53,194 nt of DNA. It comes from Streptomyces sp. SID4985 (lineage in GTDB: Bacteria; Actinomycetota; Actinomycetes; Streptomycetales; Streptomycetaceae). Location of the stretch: positions 1-53,194 of the forward strand of contig NZ_WWIR01000043.1 of assembly GCF_009863025.1 (NCBI RefSeq). Reading direction: 5' to 3'. This document shows positions 8,789-18,200 of the stretch, piece by piece. The notes below the pieces were generated by a model that did not search any database, was not told where the DNA came from, and saw nothing but the letters and a program-made list of their open reading frames with translations. Both the position numbers and the translations under genes were made by a program. Numbering within the stretch: the stretch's first letter is position 1; each line of letters begins with the position of its first letter.

Positions 8789-10660
8789 ATGTTCACCACC
8801 CGCCCCACGCTCCAGGGCACCTTCGGCATGCTCTCCTCCACGCACTGGCTCGCCTCCCAGTCCGCGATGGCCGTGCTGGAGGACGGGGGCAACGCCTTCG
8901 ACGCGGCCGTGGCGGGGGCGTTCGTGCTGCACGTGGTCGAGCCGCATCTGAACGGCCCCGCGGGGGAGGTGCCCATCCTGCTCGCCCCGGCCGGTGGCGA
9001 GGTCCGCGTACTGTGCGGGCAGGGTGTCGCCCCGGCCGGGGCCACGGTCGCGCACTATCGGGGGCTCGGCCTCGACCTCGTACCCGGCACCGGCCCGCTC
9101 GCCGCCGCCGTACCGGGCGCCTTCGACGCATGGCTGCTGCTCCTGCGCGACCACGGCACCAAGTCCCTTGAGGACGTACTGAAGTACGCCATCGGGTACG
9201 CCGAGCATGGACACCCGGCCGTCGAGAACGTCGGCGTGGCCGTGGAGAGCGTGCGGGAGCTGTTGGAGACCGAGTGGACCTCCTCGGCCGAGGTGTATCT
9301 GCCCGGCGGCACCTCGCCCCGCCCCGGCGAACTGCTGCGCAACCCCGCCCTCGCCGCCACCTGGAAGCGCCTCCTCGCCGAGACCGCCCACGCGGGCGAC
9401 CGCGAGGCCCGCATCGACGCTGCCCGGGAGGTGTGGCGCACCGGCTTCATCGCCGAGGCCCTGCTGCGCCAGTCCCGTCGCCCCACCCTGGACACCAGCG
9501 GCGAACGCCACACCGGCACGCTCACCGAAGCGGACCTGGCCGACTGGTCCGCGTCGTACGAGGAGCCGGTCACCTACGACTGGAACGGCTGGACCGTGTG
9601 CAAGGCGGGCCCCTGGAGCCAGGGCCCCGTCTTCCTGCAGCAACTTGCCTTGCTCCCTTCGGAGTTGCCCGCGTACGGCTCCGCCGAGTACGTCCACCTG
9701 CTCATCGAGAACTGCAAGCTCGCCATGGCCGACCGGGAGGCGTGGTACGGCGATGCCGCCCAAGTCCCTGTCGTCGAGCTGCTGTCGGGGGAGTACAACG
9801 CCGGGCGGCGGGGGCTGGTGGGGGAGTTGGCGTCGTACGAGCTGCGGCCGGGGGCGGTGGGTGGTCGGGCGCCGCGTCTGCCCGTGCGGGCGGGGATGAG
9901 GGGGGACGCGGGTGCGGGGAGTGCGCCGGGGGCGGGGGAGCCGACCGTGGGGTTGGGCGGTGTGGGGGAGCCGATGATCGGGGCAGCCGGGGCAGCCGGG
10001 GAGACCGCTGTGTCCGCGATGTCCGGTGAACCGCGCGTGAGTGCCGACGGGGCCACCCGGGGCGACACCTGTCACCTCGACGTGGTGGACCGCTGGGGCA
10101 ACATGATCGCGGCGACGCCCAGTGGCGGCTGGCTCCAGTCCAACCCCGTCGTGCCCGAACTCGGCTTCCCGCTCGGCACCAGGCTTCAGATGGCCTGGCT
10201 GGAGGAGGGCCTGCCCAACTCCCTGACGCCGGGCCGCCGCCCCCGGACCACCCTCACCCCCTCGCTCGTGCTGCGTGACGGCGTCCCCGTGCTCGCCTTC
10301 GGCACCCCCGGCGGCGACCAGCAGGACCAGTGGCAGCTGCACTTCTTCCTCGCCGTCGCGTTGCGCGCCCCGGTGCGCGGCGCCCTCGACCTCCAGGGCG
10401 CCATCGACGCCCCGAACTGGCACAACGACGGCTTCCCCAGTTCCTTCCACCCCCGGACGAGCCGTCCGGGCAGCGTGACGGTCGAGTCCCGGATGCCGGA
10501 GGCCGTGGTCGCGGAGCTGCGGCGCCGGGGGCACGACGTGACCGTGGGGCCCGCGTGGTCGGAGGGGCGGCTGTGCGCGGTCGCGCGCGATCCCCGGACG
10601 GGCGTGCTGTCGGCGGCCGCGAACCCGCGGGGGATGCAGGGGTACGCGGTGGGCCGCTGA
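8789..10660 (+). CDS. Gamma-glutamyltransferase-family Ntn-hydrolase
   Basis: A 623-aa member of the gamma-glutamyltransferase family, which self-cleaves before a Thr that becomes the nucleophile of the small subunit. The likely nucleophile is T427 in R-G-D-T-C-H-L-D-V-V-D, followed by N-M-I-A-A-T-P-S-G-G-W and, later, G-T-P-G-G-D. The N-terminal part has A-M-A-V-L-E-D-G-G-N-A-F-D-A-A-V-A. Residues about 365-420, immediately before the cleavage site, form a long Gly/Ala/Glu-Pro low-complexity insertion encoded by short G-rich repeats. No signal peptide is seen, so the protein may be cytosolic and act on acyl or glutamyl amides other than glutathione; substrate unknown. Confidence 0.85.
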   Translation: MFTTRPTLQGTFGMLSSTHWLASQSAMAVLEDGGNAFDAAVAGAFVLHVVEPHLNGPAGEVPILLAPAGGEVRVLCGQGVAPAGATVAHYRGLGLDLVPGTGPLAAAVPGAFDAWLLLLRDHGTKSLEDVLKYAIGYAEHGHPAVENVGVAVESVRELLETEWTSSAEVYLPGGTSPRPGELLRNPALAATWKRLLAETAHAGDREARIDAAREVWRTGFIAEALLRQSRRPTLDTSGERHTGTLTEADLADWSASYEEPVTYDWNGWTVCKAGPWSQGPVFLQQLALLPSELPAYGSAEYVHLLIENCKLAMADREAWYGDAAQVPVVELLSGEYNAGRRGLVGELASYELRPGAVGGRAPRLPVRAGMRGDAGAGSAPGAGEPTVGLGGVGEPMIGAAGAAGETAVSAMSGEPRVSADGATRGDTCHLDVVDRWGNMIAATPSGGWLQSNPVVPELGFPLGTRLQMAWLEEGLPNSLTPGRRPRTTLTPSLVLRDGVPVLAFGTPGGDQQDQWQLHFFLAVALRAPVRGALDLQGAIDAPNWHNDGFPSSFHPRTSRPGSVTVESRMPEAVVAELRRRGHDVTVGPAWSEGRLCAVARDPRTGVLSAAANPRGMQGYAVGR

Positions 10661-10688
10661 GATGGGCGTCGGGCGAGGTCTCCACCAG

Positions 10689-10731
10689 TTGTCCACAAGC
10701 CGCTGACCAGGCGTTTTCCGGGTTGTCCACA
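10689..10731 (+). promoter_or_regulatory. Pair of DnaA boxes (TTGTCCACA) in an intergenic gap
   Basis: TTGTCCACA, the Streptomyces DnaA-box consensus, occurs exactly at 10689-10697 and 10723-10731 in the same orientation, 34 bp apart. Both are in the 113-bp gap upstream of the inositol-monophosphatase-like gene. Two sites are too few for oriC; they may titrate DnaA or tie the downstream promoter to the replication state. Confidence 0.6.
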
Positions 10732-10773
10732 GCCTGACGGGGGAATGGCGGCCGGGCGTGTTCTCATGGACAC

Positions 10774-11619
10774 ATGATCGACGACACGGAAGCCCTCGAA
10801 GAGTTTCTCGCCCGGCACTCCGCCGATGTGGAGGAGGCGATCCGCAAGGCGGCCGCGGCCGAGATCCTGCCCCGCTTCCGCAGACTCGCCGCGCACGAGG
10901 TCGACCAGAAGAGCGGCCCGCACGATCTGGTCACGGACGCCGACCGGCTCGCCGAGCGCCGCCTCGCCGCCGACCTGTGCGCCCTGCTGCCCGGCTCGGT
11001 CGCCGTCGGCGAGGAGGCGGTGCACGCGAACCCGGCGTCGTACGAGGCGATCAAGGGCGACGCCCCGGTCTGGATCATCGACCCGGTCGACGGCACCCGG
11101 CACTTCGTGCACGGCAAGGACGGCTTCTGCACCCTGGTCGCGCTCGCGTACCGGGGCACCGTGCTCGCCTCCTGGACGTACGCGCCGGTCCGCGACCAGA
11201 TGGCCACCGCGGTGCGCGGCAAGGGCGCCTATCTCGACGGGGAGCGCCTGTTCGCCGGACCGCCCGAGCCCGGCCGGGACCTGACCGTCGCCGTGTCCCA
11301 CCCCGACTACACCACCGAGGAACAGAAGCGCGCGCTGCGTGCCCTGTGGACCGACGGCGTCGCCCCGCGCTCCTGCGGCTCGGCCGGCCTGGAGTACCTG
11401 GCCATCGCCCGGGGCGACACGGACGCCGTCGCCTTCTCCTGGGAGGCCGCCTGGGACCACGCGGCGGGCCTGCTGCTCGTCGAGGAGGCGGGCGGCGCCC
11501 ATCTCACCCTCACCGGCGAGCCGTTCCGCATAACCGGCGGCAACGTCCTGCCGTTCACCGCCGCCCGCGACGCCGCGACCGCGCGCCGCGTGGCCGAACT
11601 GCTGCGCACGGGGTCCTGA
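10774..11619 (+). CDS. Inositol-monophosphatase-family phosphatase
   Basis: A 281-aa Mg-dependent phosphatase. Metal-ligand motifs are G-E-E (E80/E81), D103-P-V-D106-G-T-R, and W-E-A-A-W-D-H-A-A-G near residue 229. The family includes inositol-1-monophosphatase, fructose-1,6-bisphosphatase and histidinol-phosphatase of the HisN type; which substrate is used cannot be told from sequence alone. The ATG at 10774 starts the family-typical N-terminal helix, but the upstream sequence has no strong ribosome site. The N-terminal lead before the first helix is slightly longer than typical. Confidence 0.87.
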   Translation: MIDDTEALEEFLARHSADVEEAIRKAAAAEILPRFRRLAAHEVDQKSGPHDLVTDADRLAERRLAADLCALLPGSVAVGEEAVHANPASYEAIKGDAPVWIIDPVDGTRHFVHGKDGFCTLVALAYRGTVLASWTYAPVRDQMATAVRGKGAYLDGERLFAGPPEPGRDLTVAVSHPDYTTEEQKRALRALWTDGVAPRSCGSAGLEYLAIARGDTDAVAFSWEAAWDHAAGLLLVEEAGGAHLTLTGEPFRITGGNVLPFTAARDAATARRVAELLRTGS

Positions 11620-11637
11620 ACCCGGCGGGGCGTCACG

Positions 11638-11714
11638 TGCCTGGAACGGAGCGGGGGAGCCATCTGCCTGAACGGGGCGGGGAGTCACCCGCCTGAACGG
11701 GACGCGCAGCCATC
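11638..11714. repeat. Three imperfect 25-27-bp tandem repeats
   Basis: Copies at 11638-11664, 11665-11689 and 11690-11714 share (t/c)gcctg(g)aacgg-g, a GC-rich core and an ag(c/t)ca(t/c)c end. They fill the start of the 188-bp gap between the phosphatase and the oxidoreductase. The rest of the gap shows nothing identifiable beyond the ribosome site of the next gene. Confidence 0.65.
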
Positions 11715-11807
11715 CGCGCCGACAGCGGCGACGCGCCACCCGCCGGGGGAGCGGCGGCCCGCCCGCCTATCCTGATCCGAGTTGCCACCGGCCGACGAGG
11801 GGGTCCC

Positions 11808-13229
11808 ATGGTGCCGTCGATGCTCGATGCCGTCGTGGTGGGTGCGGGGCCGAACGGACTGACCGCCGCCGTCGAACTGGCCCGGCGAGGCTTCTCCGTA
11901 GCCCTCTTCGAGGCCCGGTCCACCGTCGGCGGCGGCGCCCGCACCGAGGAGCTGACCCTCCCCGGCTTCCGCCACGACCCCTGCTCGGCCGCCCACCCGC
12001 TCGGCATCAACTCGCCCGCGTTCCGCGCCCTCCCGCTGGAGCGGTACGGCCTGCGCTGGCTGCACGCCGACCTGCCGATGGCGCACCCGTTCCCCGACGG
12101 CAGCGCGGCGGTGCTGGCGAGGTCCGTGGCGGAGACGGCCGCGTCCTTCGGGCCACGCGACGCGGGCGCGTACCGGCGGCTCGTCGCCCCGTTCCTGCCC
12201 CGCTGGGACACCCTGATCCGGGACTTCATGTCCCTGCCGTCCACCGCGCTGCCGCGCGACCCGCTCACCCTGGCCCGCTTCGGCCTGGCCGGGCTCCCGC
12301 CCGCGACCGCGCTGATGCGCCGCTTCCACGACGAACGCGCCCAAGCCCTCTTCTCCGGCCTGGTCGCCCATGTGATGGCCCCGCTCAACGGCCTCGCCAC
12401 CGGCGCCATCGGCCTGGTCTTCGCCCTGGCCGCGCACGCCCGGGGCTGGCCGGTGGCCGAGGGCGGCTCCCAGTCGATCTCCGACGCGCTCGCGGCGTAC
12501 CTGAAGGACCTCGGCGGCGCCGTGCACACCGACTACGAGGTCAAACGCCTGGACGACCTCCCGCCCGCCCGCGCCTACGTCTTCGACACCTCACCCACCG
12601 CGCTCGCCCGCATCGCGGGCTTCGGCGGCTACTACGACCACTACCGCTACGGCCCCAGCGTCTTCAAGATCGACTACGCGCTGGACGGCCCGGTCCCGTG
12701 GACCGCCCCCGAGGCGCGTATCGCGGGCACCGTGCAGATCGGCGCGAGCCGGGCCGAGATCGCCGACGCGCTGCGCGCCGCCTCCCGCGAGGGTCGCGCC
12801 CCCGAGAAACCCTTCATGATCACCGTGCAGCCCAGCGTGGCCGATCCCACCCGCGCGCCCGAGGGCAAGCACGTCTTCTGGACCTACGGGCACGTCCCGA
12901 ACGGCTGGGACGGCGACCTCACGGACGCGATCGAACGCCAGCTGGAGCGGTTCGCCCCCGGCTTCCGCGACCGCGTCCTCGCCCGCGCCACCGCGGGACC
13001 CGCCGAGATGGCGGCCCGCAACGCCAACTACGTCGGCGGCGACATCGCCTGCGGCGCGGCCTCCGGCCTCCAGCTCCTGCTGCGCCCCCGGCTGACGGCG
13101 TTCCCGTACCGCACCCCGCACCCGGCGGTGTTCCTCTGCTCCTCCGCGACCCCGCCCGGTCCCGGGGTACACGGAATGTCGGGGCACAACGCCGCCAAGG
13201 CGGTCTGGAGGAGGCTGAGGCAGAGATGA
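11808..13229 (+). CDS. FAD-dependent phytoene-desaturase-like oxidoreductase
   Basis: A 473-aa flavoprotein with an N-terminal dinucleotide-binding fold ([16 protein letters not shown], then the ribose-binding Glu in L-F-E-A-R and G-G-G-A-R-T-E-E). A second conserved segment lies near the C-terminus ([13 protein letters not shown]). This organisation is that of the CrtI/phytoene-desaturase and amine-oxidase-like superfamily. No other carotenoid genes are visible, so a carotenoid role is not supported. The ATG at 11808 has an acgagggggtccc leader; an alternative ATG lies four codons in. The gene overlaps the following macro-domain gene by four bases. Confidence 0.85.
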   Translation: MVPSMLDAVVVGAGPNGLTAAVELARRGFSVALFEARSTVGGGARTEELTLPGFRHDPCSAAHPLGINSPAFRALPLERYGLRWLHADLPMAHPFPDGSAAVLARSVAETAASFGPRDAGAYRRLVAPFLPRWDTLIRDFMSLPSTALPRDPLTLARFGLAGLPPATALMRRFHDERAQALFSGLVAHVMAPLNGLATGAIGLVFALAAHARGWPVAEGGSQSISDALAAYLKDLGGAVHTDYEVKRLDDLPPARAYVFDTSPTALARIAGFGGYYDHYRYGPSVFKIDYALDGPVPWTAPEARIAGTVQIGASRAEIADALRAASREGRAPEKPFMITVQPSVADPTRAPEGKHVFWTYGHVPNGWDGDLTDAIERQLERFAPGFRDRVLARATAGPAEMAARNANYVGGDIACGAASGLQLLLRPRLTAFPYRTPHPAVFLCSSATPPGPGVHGMSGHNAAKAVWRRLRQR

Positions 13230-13750
13230 CCACGCTGCGACTCGTCCTGGGTGACATCACCCGCCAGCGCGCCGACGCGATCGTCAACGCGGCCAACTCC
13301 TCCCTCCTCGGCGGCGGAGGCGTCGACGGCGCCATCCACCGACGCGGCGGCCCCGCCATCCTGGAAGCCTGCCGCGCCCTGCGCGCCTCCTCCTACGGCC
13401 GCGGTCTCGCCACCGGCCACGCCGTCGCCACCCCCGCCGGCCGCCTCGACGCCCTCTGGGTCATCCACACCGTCGGCCCCGTCTGGCAGGGCCCCGACAG
13501 CGACCCCGCCCCCCTCGTCTCCTGCTACCGAGAATCCCTCCGCGTCGCCGACGAACTCGGCGCCCGCACGGTCGCGTTCCCCGCGATCTCGACCGGCGTC
13601 TACCGCTGGCCCATGGCCGACGCGGCCGCGATCGCCGTGGAATCGGTCCGCCTGACGCCGACGGAGGTGGAGGAGGTCCGGTTCGTCGTGTTCGACGAGG
13701 GGGCGTATGGCGCGTACTCCGGTGTGCTCGGCGAGGTCACTGGGGGCTGA
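13226..13750 (+). CDS. Macro-domain protein, probable O-acetyl-ADP-ribose deacetylase (MacroD type)
   Basis: A 174-aa single macro domain. The ADP-ribose-binding loops are clear: [34 protein letters not shown], and [11 protein letters not shown]. MacroD-type enzymes hydrolyse O-acetyl-ADP-ribose or mono-ADP-ribosyl-aspartate/glutamate. The start ATG at 13226 overlaps the stop of the preceding oxidoreductase (ATGA), so the two proteins are translationally coupled, an unusual pairing. Length fits the family. Confidence 0.93.
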   Translation: MTTLRLVLGDITRQRADAIVNAANSSLLGGGGVDGAIHRRGGPAILEACRALRASSYGRGLATGHAVATPAGRLDALWVIHTVGPVWQGPDSDPAPLVSCYRESLRVADELGARTVAFPAISTGVYRWPMADAAAIAVESVRLTPTEVEEVRFVVFDEGAYGAYSGVLGEVTGG

Positions 13751-13949
13751 CGGGGGCCAGGTGGGAGGGTAGGGAGAGGGTGCCCGAATTCTTGAGGGCG
13801 TCGAGCCGTGCGCCGGGGGAAACGACCTGCATGTCACTGAGCCCTTTTCAGTAATGTTTGGCTCGTGCTGCGCTGGTCTGTCTACCGCACTCCTTTTCGC
13901 GGACCCGTTCCTAGCAGAGCTCCACTCCCGTCTGGTGCTGAGTCGGCAT

Positions 13950-13989
13950 CCCGTGAGCCGGTGCCACCACGCAGGCACCGGCTCACGGG
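13950..13989. terminator. Perfect 16-bp hairpin in a 329-bp gene-free gap
   Basis: Bases 13950-13965 (cccgtgagccggtgcc) pair perfectly with 13974-13989 around an 8-base loop. It lies between the macro-domain gene and the HEAT-repeat gene. It may terminate transcription from the left and marks the edge of a lower-GC segment. The rest of the gap 13751-14079 holds only the ribosome site of the next gene. Confidence 0.6.
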
Positions 13990-14079
13990 AAGATCCTCTG
14001 CCGGGCAGCCGACCCAGACATCACCTATTCACGTTCGTTAGTGTTTGACTCATTGGCAAGACCCTGAGGAGGGTGCGAG

Positions 14080-14703
14080 ATGAAAATGACCTCAGAAAAG
14101 GCGCTTATTCAGCTGAGCGACAGAGCATCGGCCAAACGTCGTTCGGCTGCGAAGCGGCTCGGCGAACTGGCGGACGAGGTGGCGGGCCCGGCGCTGCTGC
14201 ACGCGCTCCAGCGCGAAATCAGCGACAGCCGTACCTGGGAAACCCAGTACGAAATGGTCATGGCTCTAGGGGCTTGCGATTACCGACCCGCCATCTCATT
14301 CCTGGCCGAACTGGCTCAGCGGCCGATGGACGACACCGCGCTGTACGTGGCACTGGGTGACTCGATCGTCCGGCTGCGAAGTGCTCAAGAGGGTTACGCA
14401 GCCCCGCTGGAATGGTGTATGGATCGCGGAGATCCCTCACTTGTTGACGGCGCCCTTCGTGCCGTAGCGGCAATGCATGCGGACCTCGAAGTCGGGACCG
14501 TCGACCGTATCTTGGACTTCCTCGATCCGCTCGATCCCTATGACGGACTCCGTTATTGGGCTGCGGTCGCGGCAACAGAATGGCCCGGTGGCCGAGCCCG
14601 TATGTTTCTGGAATCCTGCGCAAAAGGCCCCAGGAGGGACGTGGCCGTCGCCGCGGCCACGTCCCTGGAAAGCCGGTGTCAAGGCCTGAAGGGGCAGCCC
14701 TGA
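14080..14703 (+). CDS. HEAT-repeat-like protein, candidate immunity or adaptor protein
   Basis: A 207-aa all-helical protein with repeated helix pairs typical of HEAT/armadillo repeats (A-K-R-L-G-E-L-A-D-E-V-A-G-P-A-L-L-H-A-L, then M-V-M-A-L-G-A-C-D-Y-R-P-A-I-S-F, then V-D-G-A-L-R-A-V-A-A-M). No enzymatic motif is seen. The start at 14080 has a gaggagggtgcgag leader. Base composition is less GC-rich than the flanking housekeeping genes, like the neighbouring toxin tip. It converges on the DUF4265 gene with only 28 bp between stops, placing it beside the toxin C-terminus. HEAT-like proteins occur among immunity genes of polymorphic toxin loci, so a spare or alternative immunity role is plausible but inferred. 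Confidence 0.65.
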   Translation: MKMTSEKALIQLSDRASAKRRSAAKRLGELADEVAGPALLHALQREISDSRTWETQYEMVMALGACDYRPAISFLAELAQRPMDDTALYVALGDSIVRLRSAQEGYAAPLEWCMDRGDPSLVDGALRAVAAMHADLEVGTVDRILDFLDPLDPYDGLRYWAAVAATEWPGGRARMFLESCAKGPRRDVAVAAATSLESRCQGLKGQP

Positions 14704-14731
14704 ATCACCGTCGCCTTTGGTGTATCACAAG

Positions 14732-15217
14732 TCAGGCTATGTCCTTCCACCAGGTGAGAGGCTCTCCCTGCTCGTCAAACACGTTTCCATATTCCCATTC
14801 CACTCCGTCTTCGGGAAGTGTGGCCAAGAGTGACTCGATCGATGGGAACCCGACCCTGACCGGAAAGGTCAGAACCACGAGCGACTCAAGCTCGCCATCG
14901 ACTCGTCCGCCAATCGTCGCCGCGTTCCCCTTGAAGGATTCGATGACATCGGCGGGAACTCTTGCGTGGAACACTTGGACAGCGATGTTCCCACCCCGCT
15001 CGACTACCCTCGCGCTCTTGTTGCGCTCGTCGTACGCGATCACATCACCAGCCGCGATGCCTCTGCAAAATCCAGGCGAAAGGCGGACAAGGTAGTGACC
15101 GTCGTCGACGGGGGTGACGGCCACCACTTCATCGGCAGTGGCCCCCTGCTGGGACTCCACCTTGATTCGAATCCCAGTGAAACTGCTGCAGCTAGTCAAA
15201 TCTTCCGAATCCGGCAC
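14732..15217 (-). CDS. DUF4265-like protein, candidate immunity protein of the RHS toxin
   Basis: A 161-aa protein with the DUF4265 pattern: I-R-I-K-V-E then V-V-A-V-T-P-V-D-D-G-H-Y-L-V-R-L-S-P-G-F-C-R-G-I-A-A-G-D-V-I and a W-E-Y-G-N-V-F-D end. The GTG at 15217 is chosen because a perfect AGGAGG (complement of 15224-15229) lies six bases upstream; an ATG at 15262 would need to ignore that site. The start lies inside the last nine codons of the giant RHS gene, a 26-nt overlap, so the gene is translated in tight coupling with the toxin. That is the standard position for an immunity gene. Neutralisation of the HNH-like tip is inferred. Confidence 0.7.
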   Translation of the reverse strand: MPDSEDLTSCSSFTGIRIKVESQQGATADEVVAVTPVDDGHYLVRLSPGFCRGIAAGDVIAYDERNKSARVVERGGNIAVQVFHARVPADVIESFKGNAATIGGRVDGELESLVVLTFPVRVGFPSIESLLATLPEDGVEWEYGNVFDEQGEPLTWWKDIA

Positions 15218-18200
15218 CACAACCTCCTCTCTCGGCACATGACTTTCCCTTGGTGGGAGCACCTCGGTTCTGGGCGCTGCTGTTGCACGCAGCCCCTTCT
15301 ATGCACAGATTCTCCGGCTCCAGGTTTCCTCGCTTACTCCTGGGCACGTTGGCGTGACCTATCTGGACGTTGTCCGGGTTGGTGGTTTTCATTCCGCAAC
15401 GCCAGCATCGAAGAACACCATCCCCTTCTTTCATGGCTTTGGCGACCATCGCATCACGGATCGAAGTGGGAACGGTCTTCCCCGCCGTCAGTCCGCCACG
15501 ACTGGCAGCCATCTGAGCAGGCGAAGCGACTTCTCCGTCTCGCAGTACGAAGAGCGGCAGCTGACAGACTTCCGGCTTATCTGTGTCGGCATTGTGAACC
15601 AGGACCGGAGTGGCGCCCGCCAGCACATAGTACGTATGCAGCTGCTGAACGGTGAGGTTCCAGCGGTCCGCCGTGCCAGGGGTGACCCGCGTGGTGACGA
15701 CGTAGGCGTGGCCGTTGGTGGCCGTGTTGAGGGCGTCGCCGTGGTGGAGCTTGCCGGCGGGGACCCAGGAGTGGGTGGTGTCGTTCCAGAAGGGGTGGTT
15801 GGAGGTGGTGTGGAGGGTGGCGGTGTGGCCGCCCTTGGTGCGGACGGTGACGTCGAGAAGGTCGTGGTCGTGGTTGACCCAGACGTGCTGGACCTTGCGG
15901 GGGCCCTGGTGCTTGCCCGTCTTGGGGTTGGCGGACTCGACCTTGTCGCCGGTCTTGATCTTCCCGATCGCCTTGGTCTTGCCGCCCCCCATCAGGACCT
16001 TGGTGTCCGGGGAGAAACTGCACGGGCAGCTGCACGACTTCCCTGCGGAAGACTCACCGTCACCGGCGGCCGACTTCTTCGGCGCCTTGAGGCCACCGCC
16101 CTCGCCCGCTTCGCCGGCCTTGGCGGTTCCGCCGGCCGACTTCGGCGCGCCGGAGCTGACCGACTTGGCCGCGGAGGAACCCGCTGCCGCGTCTTCCCCG
16201 ACAGTGGCGTCGACTGCGGCTGCGCCTCCCGCCGATGCCAGGGTGCCGGCACCGAGGAGGGCTGAACCGCCTTCCGTGATCGCGGCGGTGACACCGCCCG
16301 CGATCGCGCCTTCGACGCCTCCGAACGCGGCGCCTTCGAGCATGGCGCCGCCGATGGCGCCGATACAGGCACCGGCAGTGGCGACGATGCAGGCGGCCGC
16401 ACCGATCGCTGCCACGGTGAGGAGCGTGGCGACGATGGCCGTCTTGTGCTTCTTGATGAACTTGTCCGCGGCCTTCTTGGCCTTCTTCAGCGCACCGCCG
16501 ATCGCCTTGCCGGCGCTCTTCAGCTTTTTGACGGCGTTGTGGTAATGCCGTGTCGCGGATTTGATCGCGTGGTGCACGACTTGGCGGGCGCGATGGTAGT
16601 AGTGCTTGGCGTAGTGATAGATGGCGGGATGGTGATCCCGGACGTATTTGACGGCCTTCTTGGCATAGTGCTTGGTCGCGCCGACGATTCCGTGCTTCTT
16701 GACCTGCTTGATGACGTTGTGGATGTGCTTGACGGCGGCCTTGAGATGGCGTCGCACGCTGGAGTGGTGCCAGGCGTGGGATGCCTTCTTCTTGACCTTG
16801 TGTGCCACGTGCTTCACCGCGCCCCACAGCGACCAGTGGCCGGTCGGGTCGGTGTTGATCAGCGGGTTGTCGCTGCCGTAGGCGAAGCGGTCGGCGTTGA
16901 CCGAGTCGGGGACGGGGCTGTTGGCGACGGTGTCACGGGAGGTGAACTGACCGGTGTTGGGGTTGTACCAACGCGCGGCCATGTCGACCTGGGAGGTGTC
17001 CGGGTCGGTCCACTCGGACTGGTAGCCCAGGGCCCCGACCATGCTCTGCATGGCGAGGACCTTGCCGAACGGGTCGTAGGTGGTCGATCCGGTCAGGGCC
17101 GCGCCGGAGTCGGTGAACTGGCCGACGACGTCGTCGTGGACGTCGGTCATGGCCAGCACCTTGGTGCCGCCGGCGTTGATGCCGAACAGCGCGCCACCGG
17201 GGTCGCGGCTGTAGGTGGTGGTGCCGTCGGAGGCGAGGTCGTTGCCGGTGCCGGTGTAGGCGAAGGACTGCTTGGCGGCCCCGATGCCGGCGGTGACCAT
17301 CCGGTCCAGGCCGTCGTAGGCGTACGTCTTCGTGCCGGAGGTGATCACCCGGTTGAAGGCGTCGGCGGTCGTGGCGATGTTCTGGCCCTGCGTGTCGGTG
17401 ACCGAGCGCAGGGTGCCGCGGGCCGTGTAGCTGTAGTCGCTGTGCCCGTCGTAGGTCAGTTCGTTGCGGGCGTTGTAGGTGTAGGTGTCCGCTCCGACCC
17501 GGGTGCGGTTGCCCGCGCCGTCGTAGCCGTAGGTGGCGGTGGTGGTGCCGTTGTTCCAGGAGGTGAGCCGGTCGGCCCAGTCGTAGGTGTAGGTGTTGGA
17601 CGCGGCCCCCGCGAATCCGGTCGTGGTCTTGGAGGTCTCGTTGTCGTTCAGGTCGTAGCCGTAGGCGATCGACGCCTCGGTCCCGCCCGCCGGCTTGGTC
17701 AGGGTGTCGCTGGTGAGCCGGTGCGCCCAGTCGTACTGGAGAGCGCGGCTCGCCTTGCCGGTGCCGTAGGAGATGGCCGTCGGCAGCGACATCTGGTTGT
17801 AGCTGACGGTGGCGGTGGACCCGGTGGTGGCGTCGTTGATGGTCTTCAGTCGGCCCGCGGTGTCGTAGCCGTAGGTGGAGGTGCCCGCCGCGTCGGTGCG
17901 CCTGGTCATCTGCCCGTCGCCGCTGTAGGCGAAGGAAGAGGTACCTGACGGTCCGTCGGTGCTCAGCAGGTCGCCGCGGTCGTCGTAGGTGAAGGTGTCG
18001 TCCGAGCCGGGGGCGGCGGCGGAGGTGACGCGTCCGTCGGCGTCGTAGCCGAAGGTGTGGTCCGCGGTCGTCGCCTCGGCGCCACTGCCGGTCTGCCTGG
18101 TCAGGTCTCCTGTGGTCGGGTCGTAGGAGTCGGTGACGGCCACGCCGCCGGGGGACGTCTGCTGCGTCACCCGCGCGTCGGCGTCGTAGGCGGTGGTGTA

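Noticed and set aside
10689..10731. A replication origin
   Set aside because: Only two DnaA boxes are present and none of the oriC-linked genes are nearby.
10774..11619. Assignment as histidinol-phosphatase HisN
   Set aside because: The family motifs are shared by inositol monophosphatases and related enzymes, and no histidine biosynthesis genes are nearby.
13854..14048. A 64-codon plus-strand frame in the gap before the HEAT-repeat gene
   Set aside because: It has no ribosome site, and it spans the perfect hairpin at 13950-13989.
15192..15595. The Hint domain as a true intein
   Set aside because: It ends at the toxin tip rather than being followed by a host extein, so it fits a self-cleaving release domain of polymorphic toxins.
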